Shown here: positions 1 through 6,906 of the stretch, piece after piece
Position numbering within the stretch: the first letter of the stretch is position 1
How the letters are laid out: each line of letters begins with the position of its first letter
Assembly: GCA_036939755.1 (NCBI GenBank)
Contig: JALLAZ010000595.1
Coordinates: forward strand, 1 to 12,500
Direction of reading: 5' to 3'
Origin: Stephanodiscus triporus
Lineage: Eukaryota > Bacillariophyta > Thalassiosirophyceae > Thalassiosirales > Thalassiosiraceae
Length of the DNA: 12,500 nucleotides
Translations under genes and position numbers: made by a program
Notes under the pieces: generated by a model
The model's input: only the letters and a program-made list of their open reading frames with translations
Databases searched by the model: none
Told to the model about the DNA's origin: nothing

Positions 1-86
1 ATAAAGTAGTTAATTGTAGCATAAAACGTAGTAGCCAAACGGTTTGCACGCCAGCTGGCCTTAACCTTAACTTACCGTAGAAAATA

Positions 87-118
87 GGTACAAGCCTACG
101 CTGGCATAGGTTTGTACC
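87..118. repeat. Imperfect hairpin, 12-nt arms
   Basis: GGTACAAGCCTA at 87-98 pairs with TAGGTTTGTACC at 107-118 (11 of 12 positions) around an 8-nt loop. It lies just upstream of the first recognisable retroelement coding. No function can be assigned; it could be chance or part of the element's leader or protease region. Confidence 0.45.
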
Positions 119-161
119 GGAGCGAATTCCCAAATGACACAAATCGCTCCAGCTAGGATAA

Positions 162-1170
162 AAACCAGTCCCCATCCGCAATTATCGTTGCATCATCGAC
201 ACTGGCACCGCCAAACCCATCGCAATTAAGAAAATTCTCAACGGCCCTCGGGAGATTCCAATCACGAGAAAGAGCATCACTGCCCTCGAGAAGGTTGGTC
301 ACATAAAGCAGATTCATGATGGCCGCTGGTTATTCAAGGCACTCCTCGCCCCAAAACCACATCAGGAACACGTCTGTAATATCAAGGATTTCGTCTGGTG
401 GTTTTGCGTCAATTTTATACCTTTGAATCAGGTCACCCTTCTCATCCTCATCGCTTATCCCATCCCTCGCTGCGACATGGCAGTCGAGGAAGCATTTGGT
501 GGCCAATGGATTTGGTTTTACAACACACCGATGGGCTATCATCAGATTTCGGTCTCCCCAGAGACTCAAGAAAAGCTTGCATTCCAAGGCCCCGATGCCA
601 TCAAGTAGACCTACACCGTCATGCCCTTCGGCCCTACAAATGGACCAGTAAACCTTCATTACAATGATTCATGACATCGACAGCATTTGGAAGGAGCTGG
701 CATCAAAGCATGGCCTCACCATTGGTCGGTGTGTTGACACTAAAATCATCATTGAAAATATCCAAAACTGGTCCAAAACCTTTACGGAGGCATTGAAGTA
801 TATTATTTGCTAGCTTACTATTTGTAAAGCTTATTGCCTAACCCTCAGCCTCAAAAAGAGTCATTTTTTTCCTCGGGGCTTGGAATTTGTTGGCATCGAC
901 GTATCACTGGACAGCAATTGCCCGGCAATGTCAAAACACAACTTGTTGAAGCACTGGCCCACACCCGTATTCGTTTGTGATGTGGCCAGCTTTGTTGGTT
1001 TCCTACAGTTTTATAGCAAGTTTATTCCCAATTTCGAAATTCGTGTCAAACCACTTTGCAAAATTATGGCGCGCAAGTATACAGAGGAAGTTGGTGATTT
1101 GTGGACACAGGAGGCTCAATCAACCTTCAATGACTTACGCAACTCCATCCTGAGTGACCCCTGTCTTCGT
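162..1170 (+). pseudogene. Ty3/gypsy reverse transcriptase domain, broken
   Basis: In the frame starting at 162 the order matches Ty3-type RT: an IDTG.AKPI lead-in at about 195, then RWLFKALLAPK, DFVWWFCVNFIPLNQVT, YPIPRCD, GYHQISV (534-554) and, past a stop, VMPFGPTNGP at about 621. TAG at 606 falls where relatives usually have Trp before T-VMPFG. A probable one-base insertion at about 648-652 moves the reading to the frame of 652-1248, which has a TAG at 811 and continues to a typical post-catalytic block, FVGFLQFYSKFIPNF (about 994-1038). The carboxylates that bind catalytic metal appear lost: Asn (AAC 522-524) sits where the first Asp is expected, four residues before the G of GYHQI, and Glu-Asn (754-759) sits where the Asp-Asp pair is expected. 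Clearly a non-functional fossil. Confidence 0.85.
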
Positions 1171-1600
1171 CGCTTTGATCCTAGCAAACTCACAGTCTTT
1201 CGGATTGATTTCTTCGCCAAAGGCTTTGGTTGTGTTGTGCCAGGCTGATGACGATGACACGTAATTTATGTCCGACAACGGTTTCCACTTCCTCACAAAG
1301 ACAAATGGTGGCGCACTCTACCCCGTCGCATTTGGATCCCGCAGGTGCCGTGGCAAAGAGCAGTTCCTTCACTCGTACCTTGACAAAGGTTTTGCTGGAG
1401 ACTGGACAATGAATAAGGTACGGCACATGTGCTACGGCCGCCGCTTTGTCTGGGTCACTGACTGCTATGCGTTAAAATTTATACTGTCATACAACGGTGC
1501 AAATCAAGCTATCTTTCGCTTGCAAATGCGTCTCATGGGTTGGGATGTGGACATTGTCCATCGCACAAACGATTATTTAGTTGATGCTGACTATTAGTTG
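1171..1600 (+). pseudogene. Ty3/gypsy RNase H domain, broken
   Basis: The domain begins in one frame with FRIDFFAKGFGCVV (about 1198-1239), where D at 1207-1209 matches the first catalytic Asp of RNase H. It shifts frame near 1238 and passes a TAA at 1262. It continues with PVAFGSRRCRGKEQFLHSYL, then FVWVTDCYALKFIL with the later catalytic Asp, and LQMRLMGWDVDIVHR near the end. The segment YLDKGFAGDW has Lys (AAA 1385-1387) where the family's catalytic Glu is expected. TAG at 1595-1597 interrupts the ADY*LQLD junction where Trp is usual. Frame changes, stops and the Glu-to-Lys replacement make it inactive. Assignment of individual catalytic positions rests on family patterns, not on an alignment. 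Confidence 0.8.
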
Positions 1601-3300
1601 CAGCTTGACTCTGATCTGTGCTATGACCCATCCTTCCGGGAATATCTCCACATCGCATCTGACTTACGTCGCGCCAATCCCCCGCCGACGGACCTACCCA
1701 TGAAAGCTGAACATATGCCATATTATCGCAGTCCTCGTATCCCTGTTGAGCATTGTCCATCGGGCACATCCACGGATGAAGCGGTCATTGATGTTAATGC
1801 CACTAACCTGATGAAACTTATCGCTACTCAGGGTGACATTGGTCCCACAAGCATGGGCATACGCCCATTCCAAATTGGCACCTTCGATAGCACGCCACTT
1901 GGCAAGTCACGTGCGCATTACCATTACAATGCCGACATCCCCGCCTTGGCTTATCGCAACAACGTTTTCTTGGGCTGTTTATGAATTCGATTCCGGCCAC
2001 TTCGTCTCGACGTTTGAAAAGAGAAATCTGCCCTTTAGCATTGTGTTGGCCTGCGATCTATTCGAATACAGCCACACACTATTTCATGCCCAAACATTTT
2101 GCAGAGTTCCTCCGCATCCCTGCTTGATCACATTTGCAGCTCGGGCGATCACGTTCACGGGTATTTAATGCATTCCCACCGATATCAGTCCAGCGAGCCC
2201 ACATCCACATTCTAGGAGCTGCAGGCATCGATCGTTCAGCAAATGCAACTCATCCGACACCTTCATCTCTTTGTCGTGTTTGTCCATCCCGACCAAAATG
2301 GGCGCAGCGTCTCAAAATTCATTTCAAAATAAAAATCATGCGGTTGGATAATATCTACCACATCATGTTCATTCCCTGACCTCAGTGATTCTGTGGTCGG
2401 TGTTGCATCAATAATCGTGGGCATCCACGACAGCACACAATCTTGAGTGGAACCCTTGGCGTTTAAATTTCCTCCATCCCCACAACCGCTCCCATTGGCT
2501 GCCTACATTTGGCAACCATTCAATAAGCGCAAATATGCAGTCTGCATTTCAATGAACAACAATTCCTTCGCTGCTGACATTGGGATGGGGACAATTGCCA
2601 CATTACCCTCAGAATCTGTGCTGGCATCCCACCACAAAAGATCTAAACCCATGTATTACCTACACATGCGGGGCACTGACACGACGGTACTTGCGGGTGC
2701 AGCTGTCTTCTCACTGGACGGTCTCTGCCCACCCTTCGGTGGCTCGCCAAATAGCAATATATTTTGTGATCATTTCGGGATTGAATTTCATGCGGACAAT
2801 CATACACATGTCCGCGCGATCTCACCCTTTGAATTCACGTCTTGCATTGGCCTGCTCAATTGGCTCCGTTACAGATTATCCCACCCAGCCAACAGGTTTG
2901 CCCTGGATGCCGGTATACCCGCTCTTACTTTGGCTTGGGTGTTTGATCATGTCCATGAGCGGCTCGCAACTATCCGTGATGCCAACACCGAAGTTTTTGG
3001 CCCTAATCAATATGCAGCCCCGGCCGCGCACATCCAATAATTTTAGCGGCATCATTGCCACTTGCATTCCCAATTGCACCTGTTGTATTCAAGCCATCGA
3101 TGCCGACGGGGAGCTATCCAAAGTGAGGGTCACCGTGAAAATCCTTCCACACTATCAAATAAATCCTTGGCAGGCATCAATTACAACTATCACACCGCAC
3201 TGCAAAAATCACTCATCGTACTTGAAGATGACATCTTGATGTATCGTGAGCCGTTGGCCAGCAATGGATCATATACACAACTCCAGCTGGTCCCTGCAGA
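1601..3300 (+). pseudogene. Long linker region between RNase H and integrase, broken
   Basis: Coding homology to diatom Ty3-like polyproteins seems to continue without a gap between RNase H and the integrase zinc site. Blocks are 1598-1984 (for example MPYYRSPRIP), a frame change to about 1970-2118 (YEFDSGHFVSTFEKRNLPFS), then the frame of 2120-3040 with stops at 2213, 2330 and 2444. The best preserved part is an uninterrupted stretch of 198 codons at 2447-3040 with PLAAYIWQPFNKRKY, GLCPPFGGSPNSNIF, VRAISPFEF and GPNQYAAPAAHIQ. About 3041-3160 is poorly preserved. LAGINYNYHTALQ to LQLVPAEFQ (about 3167-3306) leads into the integrase. No known fold is evident to me. The region is several times longer than the usual Ty3 RNase H to integrase spacer. 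Confidence 0.65.
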
Positions 3301-3303
3301 ATT

Positions 3304-4029
3304 CCAAATATACTCTTCATCGCCTTCCATACGAACCCAATTGGCGGTCACCTCAACGCGTATCGGACGTTACACCGCCTCTGTTTACGATATTATTTGC
3401 CAGGTATGTATTCATACGTAAAGAAGATGTGCGCAGCATGTCCATGTTGCACCTTGGCCAATCCACCTAAAGCAAAATCGAGTGAGCTTGTGTATAGCTT
3501 CCCAATCGAGGCGCCTTTCCTTGTTTTGCACATTGATGCATACATGGCCGGCGCTCATTCTGGCTTCAAAGGTTCCGAGCTATATCTGGTAGCGATGCGG
3601 TATGTGCACTTTGGCGCTCCTGAGCCAGTCACCGGTGCCAATGCCAATGCTACCACTTTTGCCGCCGCGATTATGAAAATATAATAAGGATATGGTTTCT
3701 GCCACACCATCGTCCTTGATAAGGATTCGAAATTTTGCGGTGTCTGCAGAGAAGCCCTGGATCTTCTTAAGATCAATTGCCACATTCTGTCAGGCAATAA
3801 CCACAACCCCATGCTGGTCAAACGACTTAACCGATACTTCAACAAGGGCTTGACTATCATGTGCAACGAGCGCGAAATTGTACGCATTGCGTTGGAGGCA
3901 CTTCTGTTGCTGCTTTACGCCTGGAATTCCTGCCCAGTTCCGGGTACTGATATCTCGCGCAGCCTTGTCGCCATCGGCCATGAATTCGCGTTCCCCATTG
4001 ACTTTCAAGTTGAAAACATTGGCAATTGA
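3304..4029 (+). pseudogene. Ty3/gypsy integrase (HHCC zinc site and DDE core), inactive
   Basis: One frame carries the integrase from 3304 to the TGA at 4027, interrupted only by the double stop TAATAA at 3682-3687. The N-terminal zinc site is intact: His at 3328 and 3349, Cys at 3430 and 3439, giving H-x6-H-x26-C-x2-C, within the HHCC family pattern. The core has the first Asp in LHIDAYM (GAT 3535-3537) and the second in VLDKDSKF (GAT 3718-3720). Where the catalytic Glu is expected, in NPMLV-x-RLNRYFN, the codon is AAA (Lys, 3820-3822), one G-to-A step from GAA. The end includes YAWNSCPVPGTDISRSLVA. The enzyme would insert element cDNA into the genome; this copy cannot because of the stops and the missing Glu. 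Confidence 0.85.
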
Positions 4030-4043
4030 CGTCATCCCCAGCC

Positions 4044-5340
4044 ACCATTGAGAGCTATTCTAAGCAATTGGCTCACCGGCTTAGCACATGCCGCAAAATC
4101 GCCGAGCTCCTTGTCTGCGAACACCGCGAATGGCAAATGGCACAGGGCACTTATAAATTCACGTTGCCAGGATCCATGGGTCTATTCTGAAGGGGATATC
4201 GTCTTTGTGCAATGCGCCACTCGGTCTGATGCATCACGAGAGCGAGTAGGTAAATTGGAATATAAATTCACCGGGCCTTGGCAAGTATTGAAATCCCTCC
4301 ATGGCGGATCATACTTGCTGGAACATTGCAACCATCCCAAACATATTGAGAAGAAACACGCGTCTGATATCACCCCTTACCCTTCTGAGTTAATTCCCTT
4401 CGAACCAGTTGATGGCGCCGACACATGCTACGGCCAGTTATATCACCCAATTGGAGCCAATCCATTCACCATTCAAGGAAGCAGGTTTAAAAGGATTCAA
4501 ACCCCCCGCCCCATTTCGTGTATCCCAGAATTTCTTGGACGTTGGGGACTTCAAGGATTTTTGCTGGCCGACCCTTTCGGAACTTAACGACGACCTTGAC
4601 CCGTACCCCTGGTGGAATGACAACGAGCGGCATCGTATCCTATCAGATGATCCCCCGGTCTTGCCGCCAGTGATGTATCACGGTCCGCCTCCGTTGCCAC
4701 CAGCAATACCCACCTCCGACCCTACCCCACCAACCATCGTTAAGCTAGCACCAAAGATCATTGCGAGCGCTGATAAGCTATTCTTTATTGCATACAAACT
4801 CGGCTCATCCTTGTGCCACGAATGGCGCCTTGTCTGCATTGCTTTCACAGACTCAATTGCACTATACCCTTCCACGCTTCAGGATGGGCGATTTCTTGTG
4901 GAATTCTATGTCTTGCACCCATTTGATGTGCGATACAAATACAATGCCACTAATCAATGCTACTGGCTTCAGTATGGCAACAGAAAAGGCCTATCCGGTG
5001 GCCTTCTCAATGCACATTTGATCACTCCCTCGGACACTTCGGAGGACCGGGCTAAACGCCATAACTAACGTCCCATTCGATGCTGGGTGAATCTCACCCA
5101 TGGCAATACTTATATCCATGACCTGTTTGATTTTGCCACAGTTCGCGGCAGGAAAACCCGCGACCGCATTGATCAATCCTCTTGGAATGTATTGGCTACC
5201 AAGTCATCAATGTTTTCAAATCCGGTCCCGCGTTGCGATCTTCCGATGTACTCTATTCATGTGGACCGTGGCATTCACACAATTATTCCAAATATGATGG
5301 CGGTTGCGCACAGTAATAAGCATAGGCTCTTCTCCCGACC
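4044..5340 (+). pseudogene. Post-integrase C-terminal region of the retroelement, broken
   Basis: After the integrase the reading moves to 4044-4130 (SYSKQLAHRLSTCRKIAELL), then to 4130-4480 with GDIVFVQCATRSD, KLEYKFTGPWQVL and KHASDITPYP, which resembles the GPY/F module that closes many Ty3 integrases. A third shift near 4470 leads to about 290 further codons in one frame. These have a Pro-rich segment (PPVLPPVMYHGPPPLPP), RFLVEFYVLHPFDVRY, a stop at 5066-5068, then CWVNLTHGNTYIHDLFDF and YSIHVDRGIHT ending near 5280-5340. This C-terminal extension matches, from memory, the ends of diatom Ty3-like polyproteins. I cannot assign a fold or function to it. Most in-frame sequence survives, so decay is moderate. 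Confidence 0.7.
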
Positions 5341-5489
5341 AAAAGGTTCTGGTTTGCTAAATCCCCCCAAATTTTTTTTTACACACAAACACCACGGCTC
5401 ACGCCACTTTCTTTCATCCAAATGGATCACCGCGCTATACAGTGAGGAAGTGATTCATCCGACCAGGTTTGGCTGATTCTCACTCTGGT

Positions 5490-5503
5490 GAGCATGTGCT
5501 CAT
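5490..5503. repeat. Short palindrome TGAGCA-TG-TGCTCA
   Basis: Perfect 6-nt arms around a 2-nt centre. It shares the AGCA/TGCT core with the longer palindrome at 5567-5590 about 75 bp downstream. No function is known. Confidence 0.5.
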
Positions 5504-5566
5504 CTTTTCGTCTCATTCCCTCATGCTGGTTTGACTCAGGATGCTCGTCTTTTATTTTTGGGTCGC

Positions 5567-5590
5567 TTAAGAGAGCATCTGCTCTCTTAA
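5567..5590. repeat. Perfect 11-bp-arm palindrome
   Basis: TTAAGAGAGCA (5567-5577) is followed by TC and its exact reverse complement TGCTCTCTTAA (5580-5590). A related CTCTCTTAAG sequence recurs near 5697-5706. It could form a hairpin or cruciform. There is no T-tract pattern that would make it a bacterial-type terminator, and the genome is eukaryotic. Confidence 0.7.
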
Positions 5591-5649
5591 CAGCCATTTG
5601 GGACTCCCGATTACCACGACTGATGTCATGACATCTTTGTTCTGAAAGT

Positions 5650-6045
5650 TCAAGAGTGTAGCGATAAACCAAAGGTCACAATTCTTCCCAACGCTCCTCT
5701 CTTAAGCACGAGCGCCCTAGTAGACGCTTCGTCAGAGGCATCACAGTGCCAGGCAAACACATGGCACTCATCGCCGGTTGATGTCTTGGTGGCGTGAACA
5801 ATGCCGGAGTCGACGACAACAACGCTGTCGTCGGCACAGGCATTGGCATTGTCTGATTTAAGGGCCAAGGACATCTTGCTGACGCGCTTCAAGAGCGATG
5901 TTGTCGTCGCGGCGTCCTTGATCTTGTCCTTCTTACCCCGCCACTCCACTGCTGCTGGTGGGAGGAGAGAGCTCGCGCCGACCGCTGCTGGCTCATTGTC
6001 ATCGTCGGGGATAGCAGGAGCAGGAGTGGTGGAGTGTGTAACTTG
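5650..6045 (-). CDS. Orphan open frame, possible exon or gene remnant
   Basis: The minus-strand frame is open for 131 codons from just after TAA (6048-6046) to TGA (5652-5650), but has no ATG until an internal Met within RVSKMSLALK. The start is therefore not its own and an upstream exon would be needed. The first part is Pro/Ala-rich and acidic (TTPAPAIPDDDNEPAA). Then come a basic helical piece (KKDKIKDAATTTSLLKRVSK), a segment with repeated Val (DDSVVVVDSGIV) and GDECHVFAWHCDASDEASTR. Third codon positions are rich in G and C over much of the frame, which favours real coding. The CHVF-type strand followed by a helix faintly recalls the end of a phosphotyrosine-binding (PTB/PID) domain; this is a weak guess. 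The opening edge abuts the palindrome array at 6050-6158, which may have interrupted the gene or lie in its intron. Confidence 0.35.
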   Translation of the reverse strand, partial: QVTHSTTPAPAIPDDDNEPAAVGASSLLPPAAVEWRGKKDKIKDAATTTSLLKRVSKMSLALKSDNANACADDSVVVVDSGIVHATKTSTGDECHVFAWHCDASDEASTRALVLKRGALGRIVTFGLSLHS

Positions 6046-6049
6046 TTAC

Positions 6050-6158
6050 AATACACTTTTGTGCATTCGAATACACAAAAGTGTATTGAAAGTGTATTGA
6101 ATACACAAAAGTGTAATCGATTACACAAAAGTGTAATCGAATACACAAAAGTGTATTC
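6050..6158. repeat. Tandem array of short palindromes (ACAC-AAAA-GTGT)
   Basis: The core ACACAAAAGTGT occurs at 6073-6084, 6103-6114, 6123-6134 and 6143-6154, at spacings of 30, 20 and 20 bp. An opposite-orientation variant ACACTTTTGTGC lies at 6053-6064. Flanks extend the symmetry to 7-bp arms (AATACAC/GTGTATT or ATTACAC/GTGTAAT), separated by CGA or CGAT. Each unit is itself a hairpin and the array also works as a satellite-like tandem repeat. It could be a short minisatellite or clustered sites for a dimeric DNA-binding protein. No function can be assigned from sequence alone. Confidence 0.8.
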
Positions 6159-6269
6159 ATCTGTCCGGCGGCCGTTTGTCGAGTAGTTTTGGAAGGAAAC
6201 TAATTCAACGGCACTACATACATAGCAGTATGTTGGGTTAAATTGGAGATTACAAGAAAGTGAGTGGTC

Positions 6270-6315
6270 GTGCCAAAAAAAGCGGGGGTGCCATATAATC
6301 CCCCTTTTTTGGCAC
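6270..6315. repeat. Inverted repeat with A-tract/G-tract arms
   Basis: GTGCCAAAAAAAGCGGGGG (6270-6288) pairs with CCCCCTTTTTTGGCAC (6300-6315) with a 3-base bulge (AGC) and an 11-nt loop. It may be a foldback element, the terminus of a small non-autonomous transposon, or a chance hairpin. No target-site duplication is obvious. Confidence 0.6.
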
Positions 6316-6906
6316 TCAATCCAGTGTCTTCCAGGTATGATCAGACCCCTGGACAATGCTACGCTGGCCAGATGCCAAATCATACCTATTTTCTGGCGGG
6401 AAAGGTATGATTCTACAATTTTGGAGCAAAAAGGTTTTCCCTATGGAATTAGATTTCGTGGAGAGTATTGACAGGTTCATCCCTTTGCGCTTTGTCGGGA
6501 CGGAGATAGAAGGAAAGGCTCTACACGTTGCACGTTTTGGAGGGGCCACTACTCTCGGGGGACGAAGAGGACGAAGGTGTGGATGATCTTTTGTTGGGAT
6601 AATAATCCGTTGGGCGGACTATTGTATGGTAGTTCTTTAACCTTATTAAGCGCAGCTTCTAGGTATGCTGGGAGCCCTGCCCTGCACCTTGATAGGACAA
6701 TCTTGGGAAAGGCCCAGCACACCGGTGACCGAGTTTACACATCTACCAATGTACAATAAGGTTGCCAAAAATGGGATTGGAAGTAGAAATTTGCTTACTC
6801 TGTTCTACTTTTTGTCATCCAGACAGTCTGGATCTTAACATTGGCAGGGCACCGTCTTTTGCACTCCACTCCGGCAGAAGACAGATGTCATGACCTTAAA
6901 TATCTC
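6316..6906. other. Gene-poor stretch with scattered open frames and inverted repeats
   Basis: No gene is well supported. Plus-strand open segments at 6356-6586 and up to 6759 lie in different frames and include MELDFVESIDRF and, in a third frame, LEGPLLSGDEEDEGVDDLLLG; they resemble decayed coding but I recognise no family. AGGTATGAT occurs at 6333 and 6403 with its reverse complement at 6379-6387. The right end next to the glycosyltransferase stop is the likely 3' untranslated region of that minus-strand gene. Confidence 0.4.
6817..6833. repeat. Perfect palindrome ATCCAGAC-A-GTCTGGAT
   Basis: Eight-base arms around a single central A. It lies about 75-90 bp downstream of the stop of the minus-strand GT8 gene, so it would fall in or near that transcript's 3' end. 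A role in RNA processing is possible but not shown. Confidence 0.6.

Larger units (their letters stand above)
1..5345 (+). mobile_element. Degenerate Ty3/gypsy-like LTR retrotransposon (internal region, diatom type)
   Basis: Similarity to Ty3/gypsy Pol is visible in the order reverse transcriptase, RNase H, integrase, followed by a GPY/F-like module. The coding capacity is spread over all three plus-strand frames. Frame changes occur near 650, 1238, 1970, 2119, 3040, 3300, 4030-4130 and 4470. Stops interrupt otherwise continuous homology at 606, 811, 1262, 1595, 2213, 2330, 2444, 3682-3687 and 5066. No long terminal repeats could be matched within the window and no gag-type zinc knuckle is seen, so the 5' end probably lies left of the window or is lost. 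The right boundary is where recognisable C-terminal coding fades; the true edge, including any 3' LTR, may extend into 5346-5650. The diatom assignment of the family is from memory of similar proteins and was not searched. Confidence 0.88.
5346..5649. other. Intergenic stretch with two short palindromes, no supported gene
   Basis: No convincing coding region is seen. The stretch has homopolymer runs (for example poly-T near 5373-5381), an imperfect direct repeat TGCTCATCTTTT/TGCTCGTCTTTT (5497-5508 and 5542-5553) and two palindromes described separately. It could hold the remains of the retroelement 3' LTR, but no matching 5' copy is available to test this. Confidence 0.5.

Noticed and set aside
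1..180. 5' LTR or tRNA primer-binding site of the retroelement
   Set aside because: No matching terminal repeat is visible near the right end and no clear tRNA 3'-complementary site with a polypurine partner could be identified.
606..1597. Reassigned TAG codon (TAG read as Trp or Gln) to explain in-frame TAGs in the retroelement
   Set aside because: The GT8, LAMTOR3-like and Mg2+ transporter genes all end on TAG at the expected family ends, and the element also has frameshifts and TAA/TGA stops, so decay explains it.
5567..5590. Intrinsic (Rho-independent) terminator
   Set aside because: The window is eukaryotic with spliced genes and the hairpin is not followed by a U-tract.
6053..6154. 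CRISPR array
   Set aside because: Units are palindromes with almost no spacer sequence between them (CGA or CGAT), spacing is irregular, and the genome is eukaryotic.
5889..6383. Minus-strand 164-codon frame crossing the palindrome array
   Set aside because: Its sequence over the array is just the translated repeat, and over 5890-6002 another minus frame has more coding-like codons.
6356..6759. A plus-strand gene built from the open segments in this stretch
   Set aside because: Segments are in different frames, no GT-AG intron joins them convincingly, and no family is recognisable.
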